This document shows positions 29,828-40,199 of a stretch of 64,000 nt of DNA, in pieces. The DNA is from an uncultured Aquimarina sp. (lineage in GTDB: Bacteria; Bacteroidota; Bacteroidia; Flavobacteriales; Flavobacteriaceae). Within the stretch, counting starts at the first letter, position 1. The number at the start of each line of letters is the position of its first letter. The position numbers were made by a program, and so were the translations under genes. The notes below the pieces were generated by a model that saw nothing but the letters and a program-made list of their open reading frames with translations, did no database searches and was not told the DNA's origin. Where the stretch lies: assembly GCA_947500845.1 (NCBI GenBank), contig CANMTP010000012.1, positions 53,478-117,477 of the forward strand, given 5' to 3'.

Positions 29828-32593
29828 TCATAATGATCCTAAACTCGTTCTACCGAGTATAATTTGTCCGTCAATATCATCATCATTCTCACAGTCTATT
29901 AATCTACCAGCAGGGTATAGGGTCTGCAGACTAAATAGTTTATCTAATAACTCTTCTAACTTCGAGTTTTCTTCTGGAGAAGGTTTTTCTTCTTCCTTTC
30001 CTATATTCTCTGTTTTTGCTTCTAAGTAGGCTTTGTAGGCCTTTTCAAATCTTAACAAGCCATTTTCATCATCTGCCACCTCGCCTTGTCTATGACCCAC
30101 CCAACAAATACGTGCCACGATATGAGCCGGGATTTCTTGTTTGATCACATTCTCCATATAATTTCTGAAATCTGTATCTGAAAATCTAAAGGTATACCCC
30201 GGCAAAATGATACTTACTCTATACGAATACGGGTCTATGGGTTCGCAATTCTCGCAAGTATCTGAGCATATAGGTATAAACTTACTGGGTTCGGGATACA
30301 CATCTATACCATCTTTCTGAAAACCAGGTCTTAGTAAAATATGCTCTACCAAAAACAACCCTTCTTCGGTAAAATCATTTTCAATAAACGCCAATGCATC
30401 GAATATTCCTTTTTTTAATTCCTCCTGAGTGTCATAAAATTTTGAGTGAATTGCAATGATATGATCTGTACTTGAAGCGGGAATCTCTGGGTTAATTACA
30501 CTAAAAGAATACGCTCCTTTTTTACTGGATATGTTTATTTTGATATTATCTACTTCTGTATCGTCTTCTATTTCTCTAGAAAAAGTGGCCTCAAGTTCAT
30601 ATTTACTCGTTTCTATAAGCTGTAGAACTGTAAAATTTAATTCGTTGATGGCTGCTGCTTTAGAACCATATCCTTCGGTTGCTCTAAAAATTGGTTTTCC
30701 TTCTTTATCCTTTATTTCCCATCGATACTCTTTACAATCGTTATCTTCAATACTGGTATTGATCGTAATGAAGGAATCTGAAATATTTCTGCGGTTATAA
30801 TTTTTTATCCCCAGTAATCTGGCTAATCGTTTTTGCGTACCAGATACATTATCAGTATCCCATAAATTTTCTAGTGGTTGTTTATAATAATTGAAAGCAT
30901 TACCCCGCTCTGCACTAATAATCTTATAATCCCTTAAAAAAGCTTCTTTGTTGCGTAATACTACTTCATCTGTACTATCTCCATAAAGTGTTTTCATTAA
31001 AAAAGTGTATTCGCTAAAACGTTCTGCAAAACGCGCCAAAAGATGATCCAAAATTTGATTTCTACGGGCTACACTATTATCCATTTCTTTGAACAGCGTA
31101 TTGGTCAGTACTTCATCGTTATCCAGCATGTAATCATTAACTATTTCTTCAAAACCAGCGATATCTTTAATTGCCTGAGTGAAGTAGGTGTTTGAGGATC
31201 TACCGCTTACAGATAATAATTCTTTCACTTTCCCCAAATGCCCAAAATAACTTGCCAGTATCTGATCAAAAAACAGTAAATATCCTTTTAGTTGCTTGGC
31301 TTGCGCTTTTCTTTCTGCAGTTACTCTTGCAGATAGGCCGTTAATACCTATCCCATAAGTATCAGGAAAATCGTTTTGAATGGTAGTATACAAATCATTT
31401 TCAAAGTATTGTCCTTTTGGAAAAGAAAGACTTTGATCTAGAATCTGATCTACAGGTGGTTTCAGTTCGTCTATATAGTCATCTACTTTGTCTTGATTGA
31501 TAGTAAGTGGTAAAAAACCTTTATTATAATTAATAACACTTTTATCGCAAAGCGTTGGTTTTTTGCCTTTATCTATACAGATAAGCCAGTCATTTGATTC
31601 GGCAGTATTATCGTCACAATTACCAATAGAGATGTCTTTAATGAATTTAACACCTTCGATATCCATAATCAATTTAATGATATCTGATAACCGAACTTCT
31701 TCCTTAAGATTAGCATTTACCAGCTCTTTGGCATCAATAAATCCTTTTTTAAGAATGGGCCCTTCAAAAATTTGATCAGTAGTATATTCTCTATCTAGCA
31801 TTTCTTGAATTGAATAGAATTTAACTGAGGGCGAGAAATAATTATCGATTGCCAAAAGTACCTTTGCATGAATTAATTCTTCATCGGCTTCATTCTCTAC
31901 CTCAATACTAGCACATATTGAAATATCTTGTAGTTCTACTTCTCCAATATTTACAAGGTCTTCACATAAATTACGATTTTGATTATATGCTAATCGTGCC
32001 GCCTCTAATATTTTTTTCTTTTTTTCATTAATGATGATTTCTTTATCTTCTTGTGTGATTTCCTCTATACCTTCTTCGAGAAAATCTTCATCATATTCTA
32101 AGGTAATATCATAAAGGCCTTGTAATTTAAATTCCCTTTTAAAATCTACAGATTCATCTTCAATATCTTTTATATTGTATGAAAGGATTTCCTTATTACA
32201 GTTTAGATATACAGTTTTTTCATGTTTACTCAACCAGCAATTTTTAATTCCAGGGATGTCAATCAAAAGCTTCCTATAATCTAAGGCTGTAACTGGTTTG
32301 GTTGGAAATATCTCTTCGGGTTTAAAAAATTGTTTTTCAAGTCCAGTGTCAATATTATTTGACGTTAACAGATTTTCTATTGGCATATCAATACGCATGC
32401 CGAGATCTGAAATGGCATAAGACAGCATTTCAAGTATTGTTATACCTGGATCATGAGAATTATAATCTGTCCATAATCTACCTCCTAATTGTGAGATATA
32501 TTCTATTCCTTTTCTTCTTAAAAAATAGAAATCCAGGTCATCCTGTGTAGCGACATCTTTTGGAATATTGATATTTGAATCTAAATTTCGCAT
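29828..32593 (-). CDS. eCIS baseplate wedge protein (Afp12-like)
   Basis: 921 aa. The opening segment RLWTDYNSHDPGITILEMLS is a hallmark of Afp12/Pvc12-type and related baseplate proteins. The middle contains the KAQAKQLKGYLLFFDQILAS segment with a nearby Arg-rich helix, also typical of this family. The C-terminus includes LVEHILLRPGFQ and CENCEPIDPYSYRVSIILPG. It should form, with the Afp11-like protein, the wedges around the hub. Its ATG lies inside the end of the Afp11-like gene (13-base overlap), indicating translational coupling. Confidence 0.88.
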   Translation of the reverse strand: MRNLDSNINIPKDVATQDDLDFYFLRRKGIEYISQLGGRLWTDYNSHDPGITILEMLSYAISDLGMRIDMPIENLLTSNNIDTGLEKQFFKPEEIFPTKPVTALDYRKLLIDIPGIKNCWLSKHEKTVYLNCNKEILSYNIKDIEDESVDFKREFKLQGLYDITLEYDEDFLEEGIEEITQEDKEIIINEKKKKILEAARLAYNQNRNLCEDLVNIGEVELQDISICASIEVENEADEELIHAKVLLAIDNYFSPSVKFYSIQEMLDREYTTDQIFEGPILKKGFIDAKELVNANLKEEVRLSDIIKLIMDIEGVKFIKDISIGNCDDNTAESNDWLICIDKGKKPTLCDKSVINYNKGFLPLTINQDKVDDYIDELKPPVDQILDQSLSFPKGQYFENDLYTTIQNDFPDTYGIGINGLSARVTAERKAQAKQLKGYLLFFDQILASYFGHLGKVKELLSVSGRSSNTYFTQAIKDIAGFEEIVNDYMLDNDEVLTNTLFKEMDNSVARRNQILDHLLARFAERFSEYTFLMKTLYGDSTDEVVLRNKEAFLRDYKIISAERGNAFNYYKQPLENLWDTDNVSGTQKRLARLLGIKNYNRRNISDSFITINTSIEDNDCKEYRWEIKDKEGKPIFRATEGYGSKAAAINELNFTVLQLIETSKYELEATFSREIEDDTEVDNIKINISSKKGAYSFSVINPEIPASSTDHIIAIHSKFYDTQEELKKGIFDALAFIENDFTEEGLFLVEHILLRPGFQKDGIDVYPEPSKFIPICSDTCENCEPIDPYSYRVSIILPGYTFRFSDTDFRNYMENVIKQEIPAHIVARICWVGHRQGEVADDENGLLRFEKAYKAYLEAKTENIGKEEEKPSPEENSKLEELLDKLFSLQTLYPAGRLIDCENDDDIDGQIILGRTSLGSL

Positions 32594-35500
32594 GTTTCTA
32601 TTTTTTCTTCATTACTGTCTTTACATTTTTCTATATTAGTGGATACCACATGCTTTTTGGCCGAAACGAGAATTGAAGCCGGATTTGATGGCTCAATGCT
32701 GCGATCAGACAACTTCCCATCTCTTCTTAACACCACATCTTCTAGATAGTCTATGTAAAATAATTCTTCCAGATAATCTATGAGTACACTGCGATGTAAT
32801 ATGACTCCAAAATCTATTGTTCTAGAAGTGTCAAAAGCCCAGGGAGATAAAAACTTGGTGATATCTTCGCTCAATTGTTTGGTATAAAAATTTTCATCAT
32901 ACTGATCATAAAATTTAACTGAAAGAGATACTTCTACTTCTTCATAAGTTGGGTTTACCACTTGGGTTTCGACCTGCATTGTATTCAGTGTATTTACATA
33001 TTGTTTTACCTTATTCAGCGTTGCTTGACTCACCCTTGGCTGAAAAATATCAAACACATTTTTATCAACTGTATCTGGGATAACTACTAAAGCTATGTGC
33101 CCGGGAGATAAGAAAGAAGGTCCCTGAGATCCTAACATATTGGTATGATTGAGACATTTTACCTGATAAATTTCTGGAAATTCTTGCAAAACCAAACTTT
33201 CATAATCCCATAAAGTTACTGCTCTGTTTTTATGACGAAGGCGTTCGCTTATACGCCTGTAATAGGCGTCATCAGATTCTTGTGGACTGCCATCAAACGA
33301 GTTATAAGGCTGAGTAATGGATTTAATCTGTGGCACCCTGGTAACTAATTTACTTATGGTGCCTTCTGGTAAACTCGTCTCCAAGTGTGATAAATCATTA
33401 TCACGATCCTCAAAAGTAGCCAATACGGCTTGTGGTAGAATCGATTTTATCTTGCTTACGGCATCATAATTTTTATGAATTCTGGCACGTATCCAGATAT
33501 AACCTCTTGGAAGCCGAGTATTATTGACCGTAGCTTCTTTTGGGATGGTAAATCGCATGATTCCAGAGGTCAATAAATTATCGGTACTATTAATTAAAAT
33601 ATCATCTTGTAGATCTTTCCAATGGTTATTAGTTAAAACCGCCCATTCTACACGTTGATTACCAAGAAAACCCTCATCATTAGGATTTTCGCTCCCTTCT
33701 AAAACCTGTACTAATAATGATATCTGTTGGTTAATTTCTGCATTCTCTAAACCAATAAACAAGGAACCACCCCTACAATGTGTAGGAACCAAATGATTGG
33801 TTAAGAAATCATTTCTTTCCTGTGTACTTGTGGTTAGAATATCTTGTATACTCTCTTTAAGAAATCTATGCTCTTCATGCTGTCCATATGGATCTTCGTG
33901 GAATAATTTAATTTGATTATTATTATAAGCTACCTCATCACCTTGAAGATCAATCAATGGTGTTTGAGCTGTATAACTCATAGAAATTTCTTCTATTAGC
34001 GGAATATAGGGTTCTTTTGGAATAGAACTTTCATCAGCTTTATCTAAAATTACTTTAGAAATCGCCAATGCGTATTTTTTTGGAAAACGTTCTTGAAGAA
34101 ATGACTGATTTAATGATAAACGCAATGGCCCATTTTTATTTCCTACAGTTTGTGTACTTGAAAATGAGAAATCGGTTTCAAAAATATCTCCTCTTTGTTT
34201 AAATAATTCTACATTGGAATCTTTCTCATCAAAACTCTTTGTATTATTATCAAATACCGAAGAGGTCGCCCTAAAATAACTGTTGTTAACAGATGGTGGA
34301 GTTCCGTAATTAGTATAATGATCTTCAAAATTCACTTCTGGTGTATCTTTCCAGATAATATCAATATTGATGCTTTTCCAAGGTTTAGAGAAAACCTCGG
34401 GATAATCAATGTCAAAATTTGAATTATTGATAGGATCGGTAGTAAAAGGATAAAAAGGCTTGTCTACATTGATCGTACCTGTATCATTTTCTAATTCTAA
34501 AGAAGTAATTCTACCTACGTAAACCTTGGCCATTATTGAATTTAAAGTATTTAAGGCTAGTCTTCGATTTAAATTATATCCTGTATAATTATAAGTTATG
34601 ACTCCATCAGATGTTATACCATCCTCTTTTTTGCTAGTATCAATTAAGAACCGTACCACAGGCAAATCTGTGTTATAAGCCTCAAGATGGACTTCTTTAT
34701 TGTATGCAGTTATAGGTGGTGCTTCTTGAGGTATTTCAAATAACAAAGAAAGTTGATCACTTTGCATACCAGTACGATAGGTTAAAGAACCAACAATTTT
34801 CGATTCTTTAAGTTGTAAAGGACCATACCATCCTGTTTCGGTGGTACAGTAAATAGTAATATTATCATACAAATCATCAAATGAAAACATCTCTGGAGGC
34901 AGCTCTAACTGTGCATCTTTAGGATCACAGGGTTCACTATCATCTCGACTTGTATTTCTTTTTGGAGTTTGATTTATAGTAACCTGTACTATTCTTTCTC
35001 CTTCTTTGAGCAAAAACATTTGCGAAGCAAGACCAAATCCTGTTCTTACATTATCCAGATCAGGGTAAGTACCCTCGTTTGACGGATATCCAAATGGCCA
35101 CCAATCACTAGAACCTTCTGGAAAATCTTCTCCCTTACCATCAAATGAGTTTACCATACTGGCGGTTTTTATTTCTGCATCTATGATTTTTTCTACGCAA
35201 TCAGATTCATTTAGTTTTCGTTCTTGGTGATTGTATACATTTTTAAGAAATGCTATACTGGCTTTGTTGGCAATTAGTTCTTCCGAAGTTTTATAAATAC
35301 GTTTATTACCCTTGGCGTCTTTACCTCCATCAAGTTCAGTTTCTTTCTGAATTTTCTCGCTAAGGCTCTTTTTAGCTATCTCGAAAAGGATATGTACTTT
35401 ATCTGCTTTTGCAGGAAGTTTTTGAACTTTCAAAATCTCACCAAAATAAAAATCAAGATGTCTTCTGGTAAGTTTATTGAATCTGTTTTGAGAAAGTTCC

Positions 35501-35871
35501 AATAGTCTAAGAAAACAAACAAACAAAGTAAAATGAGGTGTTACTTCTCCCTCTGCTTCTTGTTTCTTAAGAGTTTGAGTAATTTCATGTTTAAGCCTTT
35601 GATATGCCAAATCCCCTCTACGCGGAATAGTATCTTCATTAAAACTAAAGTATCGAAAAAAATCTTGCCAATCTCCAGAAGGTGCATTATCATTCTCTGC
35701 CCTAAAATAATTGACATGCTTGGCAAAATTATACGCAAACAGCATCCAATCTTCAACATCCAAATCATGAAGTTTTAGGTTATCAGGATTCAGTATTTCG
35801 TTATAACGCTGTTGCTGATCTCTTCCGTTTCTTCTTAAGATACTATCGATATAACTGCAATTTTCACTCAT
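32581..35871 (-). CDS. eCIS baseplate protein J-type (Afp11-like)
   Basis: 1096 aa. The N-terminal half is specific to eCIS. The C-terminal part carries the baseplate-J signature ESDDAYYRRISERLRHKNRA followed by VTLWDYESLVLQEFPEIYQV, then the HIALVVIPD strand and LEELFYIDYLEDVVL. This is the gp6/gpJ-like wedge that dimerises round the baseplate and triggers sheath contraction in homologous systems. It lies 9 bases after the gp25 gene and overlaps the Afp12-like gene. It is longer than phage gpJ because of the eCIS N-terminal domain. Confidence 0.9.
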   Translation of the reverse strand: MSENCSYIDSILRRNGRDQQQRYNEILNPDNLKLHDLDVEDWMLFAYNFAKHVNYFRAENDNAPSGDWQDFFRYFSFNEDTIPRRGDLAYQRLKHEITQTLKKQEAEGEVTPHFTLFVCFLRLLELSQNRFNKLTRRHLDFYFGEILKVQKLPAKADKVHILFEIAKKSLSEKIQKETELDGGKDAKGNKRIYKTSEELIANKASIAFLKNVYNHQERKLNESDCVEKIIDAEIKTASMVNSFDGKGEDFPEGSSDWWPFGYPSNEGTYPDLDNVRTGFGLASQMFLLKEGERIVQVTINQTPKRNTSRDDSEPCDPKDAQLELPPEMFSFDDLYDNITIYCTTETGWYGPLQLKESKIVGSLTYRTGMQSDQLSLLFEIPQEAPPITAYNKEVHLEAYNTDLPVVRFLIDTSKKEDGITSDGVITYNYTGYNLNRRLALNTLNSIMAKVYVGRITSLELENDTGTINVDKPFYPFTTDPINNSNFDIDYPEVFSKPWKSINIDIIWKDTPEVNFEDHYTNYGTPPSVNNSYFRATSSVFDNNTKSFDEKDSNVELFKQRGDIFETDFSFSSTQTVGNKNGPLRLSLNQSFLQERFPKKYALAISKVILDKADESSIPKEPYIPLIEEISMSYTAQTPLIDLQGDEVAYNNNQIKLFHEDPYGQHEEHRFLKESIQDILTTSTQERNDFLTNHLVPTHCRGGSLFIGLENAEINQQISLLVQVLEGSENPNDEGFLGNQRVEWAVLTNNHWKDLQDDILINSTDNLLTSGIMRFTIPKEATVNNTRLPRGYIWIRARIHKNYDAVSKIKSILPQAVLATFEDRDNDLSHLETSLPEGTISKLVTRVPQIKSITQPYNSFDGSPQESDDAYYRRISERLRHKNRAVTLWDYESLVLQEFPEIYQVKCLNHTNMLGSQGPSFLSPGHIALVVIPDTVDKNVFDIFQPRVSQATLNKVKQYVNTLNTMQVETQVVNPTYEEVEVSLSVKFYDQYDENFYTKQLSEDITKFLSPWAFDTSRTIDFGVILHRSVLIDYLEELFYIDYLEDVVLRRDGKLSDRSIEPSNPASILVSAKKHVVSTNIEKCKDSNEEKIETCEI

Positions 35872-35880
35872 TTCTTGGTT

Positions 35881-36297
35881 TTAAGATTTTATATCGGTTC
35901 CTTCTTCCAGATAAAATGGAAATACCACATTGTTTCGAGAATTGGTAGCTCTTACCGTATATTCAACTTTTATCAACAATTCTCCCTGTAGTACATCACT
36001 TTCACTAATATCTATTTGATCTACATCTATTCTCGATTCGTGATAAAGAATGGCAGTCCTTATTAATTCTGAAACATAGGTAATTAACGTTCTGTTCAAG
36101 CTTTCGAACAGTAATTCGTCGAGATTGCAGCCATAATTTGGAAACATGACCCGTTCACCCAAACGGGTAGACAGTAAGATTTCCAGGCTACTTTTAATAT
36201 CCTCTTCGTCAGAAATCATTTTTACCATATTTGATTTCTTACTAAACTCTGGAGGAAAGCTCCAGCCAATCCCTAAAAAAGATTTTTTATTTTCCAT
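35881..36297 (-). CDS. GPW/gp25 baseplate protein (Afp9-like)
   Basis: 138 aa, the usual length. It has the gp25 signature: LLSTRLGERVMFPNYGCNLD in the middle, with the EDIKSSLEILLSTRLGE helix before it. gp25 proteins connect the baseplate wedge to the first sheath ring and resemble a lysozyme fold without activity. One base separates it from the PAAR stop and nine bases from the Afp11-like gene. Confidence 0.93.
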   Translation of the reverse strand: MENKKSFLGIGWSFPPEFSKKSNMVKMISDEEDIKSSLEILLSTRLGERVMFPNYGCNLDELLFESLNRTLITYVSELIRTAILYHESRIDVDQIDISESDVLQGELLIKVEYTVRATNSRNNVVFPFYLEEGTDIKS

Positions 36298-36298
36298 A

Positions 36299-36589
36299 TT
36301 ATCCTATCATAACTGTAGGTTCTCCTGCCACTATAGATCCGCCATGTGCTGTAGAATCACCCATCCTAGCTGCTGGCATGCCTCCTATCATTACCGTTCC
36401 GGACCCTGCAACTATAGAGTCTGGTGGACCACTGCAAGTAGCCATATCTCCTACCCGTGCAGCAGGCATGCCTGCGATTAATACCGTGGGCTCTCCAGCT
36501 GGTAGAATTGGGCCTCCTACGTGAGGGGCTCCTCCTGGATTTACCATTGGACACACATGCATGTCGTTAACTCTTGCTGCTGGTGGCAT
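36299..36589 (-). CDS. PAAR-repeat spike tip protein (Afp10-like)
   Basis: 96 aa, made almost wholly of PAAR-type repeats: MPPAARVNDMHVCPM at the start, then GMPAARVGDMATCSG and GMPAARMGDSTAHGG, with His/Cys residues suited to bind a metal at the tip. PAAR proteins cap the VgrG/gp5-like spike and sharpen it for membrane piercing. No C-terminal effector extension is present. It follows the hub-spike gene, as in other clusters. Confidence 0.95.
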   Translation of the reverse strand: MPPAARVNDMHVCPMVNPGGAPHVGGPILPAGEPTVLIAGMPAARVGDMATCSGPPDSIVAGSGTVMIGGMPAARMGDSTAHGGSIVAGEPTVMIG

Positions 36590-36615
36590 AATTTTTTTAT
36601 TTAATAATGTTATTA

Positions 36616-38361
36616 CTAATTTATTTGTACTAATGAGCCTTTTAAAACAGCCGTAGCCCCTGAAGAGACTTCGGCTCCCGAAGCCCCCTCAGCTTTAAAA
36701 GCTGCATTAGCAGCGATATTTATATTGGTGCCTTCGATAGAAACATCACCAGATGCCTTAAGTTCAATATTACCGGCACTTTCCATTAAAATCCCTGCAC
36801 TATCAATAGTTATTACGTTCGAGTTCTCATCTTCTATTATAATGGTCCCGGCATCTTCGTCTAATGCAATATGTTTCCCTGCCGGAGTTGAGATATTTAT
36901 TGTTTTTGTATCATCATTGAACAATACCTTCATCTCACTACGGGTCACGAATCCTTTTTCGTGATTATCGTCGGCTGCTGTAATGGGTGCAGGCTTAGCA
37001 CTACTATGCAGCATTCCCAAAACGACTGCATCATTAGGATCTTGGTTTATGAAGCCTATAATAACCTCATCTCCTATTTCAGGTCTAAAAAAAGCTCCTC
37101 TGTTTTCTCCTGCATCCAACGAGGCGACTCTGCACCAAATTCCTTGTTCCTGATTATCAACGATAGGGATTTGAACCAAGATTCGCTCTTCTCCATTCGG
37201 ATCATCTTGTAATTGAGAAACTACACCTATTTGTAACCCCTGTATCGCAGGAAGTAGCCCAGATGCTGCTGGTGCGCTAATGTCAAAAGTCTCTGAAAAC
37301 CATTCAGGATTTAATCCAAACTGTGCATCTACCGTCCAATTTCCTTCACTAAGATTATGTCTTATACCGGTCACGTATACATTACCACTAAATCTGTCTC
37401 CTACTCCTTCTAATTTGAGTATGGTATTAGGTTTTACCTGTGGAATCCCTTGAAATTTTACTCTGCCTCTTACTTTAGACAATTGCTGGAATAACCATTT
37501 GGCATCTGCCCACTCTTGTAATTCGGTATCTGTTACAGCTCCTCCATGTCTTAACTCTAAGTTTTCGAGACCAATGGTTTGCGATAAATCATCGGGACTT
37601 AAATTACCGTTTAGCGAAACTGATGGGTCGTTTGCTTCAATTTCCAATAATTCCTGATCAGCATAATTCCATGCATAAGAAGAAACTTTCTCCATTTGGT
37701 TTCTAGCATCGATTTCAGCATCAAAATCTAATAATGTGGCTCCAAAAGTGACGGTCTCGACCTCAGACTGACCTAAGTCAGGTTCTTTGATACTAATAGT
37801 ACCATCATCAATAAAACACAATTTACCATTAGCCTGGGCTCTAGAGATCATGAAATCCCAATCTGAAGTAGCATATTGGACTAATTCTAAATGAGAAAAA
37901 TCTGTAGCTTCTACATCGTTATCTAAACCATATGTGCCAATAATTTCCTCAAAAATTGCACTATCGGTACTTTCATAAAAATATTTGCTTTTCTTTCCAA
38001 TAGTAAGTTTTACAGATTCATCTTTACATTCAATAATCAAATGACTTGTATGGGATCTAATCTTAATATTGTGCTTAATAACAATACCTTTGAAAATGGT
38101 TTCTTCATCCGAGTGATATCCCGCAGTAATTTCAATTTCTTTTCCTGGTATTAGAAGATCTTCATTACTCAACTCAAAATCTCTTTCAGCAGGATTACCG
38201 TCTATAAGCACGATTTGAGCCATGGGTATTCGATTTACCTCTTTTTGAACCATAATGCTTTTTACTTGGTATACTTTTGATAACTCTTCTCCTTCTATAA
38301 GAATTTTGAAAGTGACCAAATCTGAACTTTGAGAAGTTTGTATAACACCACTATTATTCAT
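36616..38361 (-). CDS. VgrG-like hub-spike protein (Afp8-like)
   Basis: 581 aa. The N-terminal ~350 residues are the gp27-like hub (VYQVKSIMVQKEVNRIPMAQ, then GIVIKHNIKI). An OB-fold gp5 domain follows at about 375-450 (ILVQIPIVDNQEQGIWCRVA, GDEVIIGFINQDP). The C-terminal region has beta-helix repeats (GNIELKASGDVSIEGTNINI). It forms the trimeric hub and spike on which the tube is built, with the PAAR protein at the tip. It abuts the LysM gene without a gap. No extra C-terminal enzymatic domain is seen. Confidence 0.93.
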   Translation of the reverse strand: MNNSGVIQTSQSSDLVTFKILIEGEELSKVYQVKSIMVQKEVNRIPMAQIVLIDGNPAERDFELSNEDLLIPGKEIEITAGYHSDEETIFKGIVIKHNIKIRSHTSHLIIECKDESVKLTIGKKSKYFYESTDSAIFEEIIGTYGLDNDVEATDFSHLELVQYATSDWDFMISRAQANGKLCFIDDGTISIKEPDLGQSEVETVTFGATLLDFDAEIDARNQMEKVSSYAWNYADQELLEIEANDPSVSLNGNLSPDDLSQTIGLENLELRHGGAVTDTELQEWADAKWLFQQLSKVRGRVKFQGIPQVKPNTILKLEGVGDRFSGNVYVTGIRHNLSEGNWTVDAQFGLNPEWFSETFDISAPAASGLLPAIQGLQIGVVSQLQDDPNGEERILVQIPIVDNQEQGIWCRVASLDAGENRGAFFRPEIGDEVIIGFINQDPNDAVVLGMLHSSAKPAPITAADDNHEKGFVTRSEMKVLFNDDTKTINISTPAGKHIALDEDAGTIIIEDENSNVITIDSAGILMESAGNIELKASGDVSIEGTNINIAANAAFKAEGASGAEVSSGATAVLKGSLVQIN

Positions 38362-39087
38362 CTATGATTGTTTTTGCAATGGTGGAAAATAAAGTTCTTG
38401 CCCCACAGTAAGTTTTCTGAAATTACTAATGTTGTTCACTTTAGCAACTTCTAGATAATACTTAGGGTCTCCATATATCCTATGAGTCATTAAGGGCAAA
38501 GTATCTCCTGCTTTTACAACTCTATAATGTGTAAGATCTGGTGATTGATCGTTTTGTTCTCTGGCTCTTTGTTCTTGCTCTACAAATTTCTTAAACTTAG
38601 TCTTAACCAATGCTCTTAGTGGGGTTCCGTCTGGTTTAAAAAGTTTGTATTCTATATCCATCGAAATCAAAAGGCAAGGAAATGTTAACGCTCCCCAAAC
38701 GATTCTAAGATAATTGGGCTTATGAGTATCTCCATTATATTCATAAACTGCTTTCTTGAAAGCATCGAGATCATCCATAATTCCGTTTCCCTGATCCTTA
38801 TAAACTTTGTCATCATTACCAGATTTTGGATCATCTCCATAATGTACAATAACCCCGGTTCGATCAAATAGAAATTCTAAATCGAGATCTTCTGGAATGG
38901 ATCTAATGAATTTTATATCATCAGAACTGGTTCCTTGTGCCTGATCCTCTTGAACCTCATTTTTTAAAGAGAAACTGTATGTCTCTGGATTTAGTAAAGC
39001 GGTGTATTTAAGATCAGGTAACTCTTCATTGAATTTCTCGTCTTTGTAACATCGTATTACCAGTTTTTGTAGTTTACCTTCTATCAT
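38362..39087 (-). CDS. LysM-containing tube-baseplate adaptor (Afp7-like)
   Basis: 241 aa. The N-terminal ~175 residues match the CIS tube/LysM protein family (YTALLNPETYSFSLKNE; RVWGALTFPC-type segment near 130). A LysM domain is at 185-236 (HYRVVKAGDTLPLMTHRIYG, WYLEVAKVN-like YYLEVAKVNNISNF). This protein links the tube start to the hub and, through LysM, recruits baseplate parts. LysM here is structural rather than an exported wall-binding module, since no signal peptide exists. Confidence 0.9.
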   Translation of the reverse strand: MIEGKLQKLVIRCYKDEKFNEELPDLKYTALLNPETYSFSLKNEVQEDQAQGTSSDDIKFIRSIPEDLDLEFLFDRTGVIVHYGDDPKSGNDDKVYKDQGNGIMDDLDAFKKAVYEYNGDTHKPNYLRIVWGALTFPCLLISMDIEYKLFKPDGTPLRALVKTKFKKFVEQEQRAREQNDQSPDLTHYRVVKAGDTLPLMTHRIYGDPKYYLEVAKVNNISNFRKLTVGQELYFPPLQKQS

Positions 39088-39098
39088 AATAAAATTGG

Positions 39099-39260
39099 TT
39101 AGCGTTCTTGTTTCTTTTCAAGAATTTCCATCACTTGTTCTACGCATGCCTCAACCAAAGCAGATTTCTCTTTTTTACTATCTACTACTATCGAAGGTTG
39201 TTTACCTTTTCCTTCATCAACACTAATTTTAATATGTAATTCTTTTATTTCTATGGGCAT
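39099..39260 (-). CDS. DUF5908 small protein of the eCIS cluster
   Basis: 53 aa, beginning MPIEIKELHIKISVDEGKGK and ending LEKKQER. This is the compact DUF5908 pattern, a small protein regularly found between tube and LysM genes in eCIS clusters. Function unknown; an assembly aid is possible. It fills the space between the LysM gene (11 bases downstream) and the second tube gene (12 bases upstream), which supports it as a real gene. Confidence 0.85.
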   Translation of the reverse strand: MPIEIKELHIKISVDEGKGKQPSIVVDSKKEKSALVEACVEQVMEILEKKQER

Positions 39261-39272
39261 GAGCAGGTATTT

Positions 39273-39719
39273 TTATAGCGTTTCAAAATAATTATATGTG
39301 AGTTCGAGTGACTCTATGACCAGTTTATTTTCTTCAGCGTTGAAATCTTCTACCACCCATTTTACCGGATAGGCATGCGTTACACTCCAAGTTAATAACG
39401 CTTCATGCTTTTCGTTAAGAAGCATAACAGTAAGGTTGATAGGCTTTATTTCAAAATTTTCAATAGCATCTCTACACCATTTTATCAAATCAGAATCAAT
39501 TAAAAGTCCTCGTTTCAATACTAAATTAGGATACTTAGTTCTTACGGGTATCTTGTGCTTAAATCTATTTTCTCCTCCTTCGGCAAATTCTTCGGTTTCT
39601 AGATCTACTGATAGACCAGAAACCGATTGAAATTGATAATCATTTATTTGAATTTTATTTTCTAAATCCTGAAATTCAACTTTAAAATGAAAACCTACCG
39701 GTGGATAGTAAGAAGCCAT
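39273..39719 (-). CDS. Inner tube protein, gp19 family (Afp5-like)
   Basis: 148 aa, normal length for a tube subunit. It begins MASYYPPVGFHFKVEFQDL, with the family pattern VSGLSVDLETEEFAEGGEN, and ends with LVIESLELTYNYFETL. It is about as diverged from its neighbour as Afp5 is from Afp1. This suggests the baseplate-proximal ring subunit while the neighbour makes the bulk of the tube. It overlaps the stop of the upstream tube gene by one base. Confidence 0.92.
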   Translation of the reverse strand: MASYYPPVGFHFKVEFQDLENKIQINDYQFQSVSGLSVDLETEEFAEGGENRFKHKIPVRTKYPNLVLKRGLLIDSDLIKWCRDAIENFEIKPINLTVMLLNEKHEALLTWSVTHAYPVKWVVEDFNAEENKLVIESLELTYNYFETL

Positions 39720-40162
39720 TATAACAATGATAATTTCTCATGAACAAACTCGGCCGTTTCGATAGCGATCTCGTTACCATCTGCTTTAAGATCAGTAGAT
39801 TGAATTTTGGTTACATAAGCTCTTTCAGCTTTCCAAGTGACCACTGGCTCGTGTTTTTCATCTAAAAGGCTTATGGTAAGATCTCCTCTATATTGTTCTT
39901 CTCCCTCTTGGAAATAAACAGTTTTGATCCATTGATCGTAAAACTCTTTATTGGTATCCGAAAATGTTCCTCTTTTGATCGTGATATTACTATATTTTGA
40001 AAGTCCAGGTTGCTTGGTTTTATGATATTCTGTATCAGCACCTGCTCGATATTCGATCATTTCTCTTTCAAAATCTAACCCCGATACTTCGGTACAATTA
40101 AATTCTGAATCTCCGAAAGATACTCTAAAATGAAACTTTGGTAATGGATATGTCGTTGCCAT
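39719..40162 (-). CDS. Inner tube protein, gp19 family (Afp1-like)
   Basis: 147 aa. The sequence MATTYPLPKFHFRVSFGD, then CTEVSGLDFEREMIEYRAGA and RGTFSDTNKEFYDQWIKTV, is typical of phage and eCIS tube proteins of the gp19 family. Placed directly after the sheath gene, it is the likely main tube subunit. Hexamer stacks of this protein would form the conduit holding cargo. Confidence 0.93.
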   Translation of the reverse strand: MATTYPLPKFHFRVSFGDSEFNCTEVSGLDFEREMIEYRAGADTEYHKTKQPGLSKYSNITIKRGTFSDTNKEFYDQWIKTVYFQEGEEQYRGDLTISLLDEKHEPVVTWKAERAYVTKIQSTDLKADGNEIAIETAEFVHEKLSLL

Positions 40163-40199
40163 GGTTTTATACTTTAAAAATTATTAGATGATTTGTTTA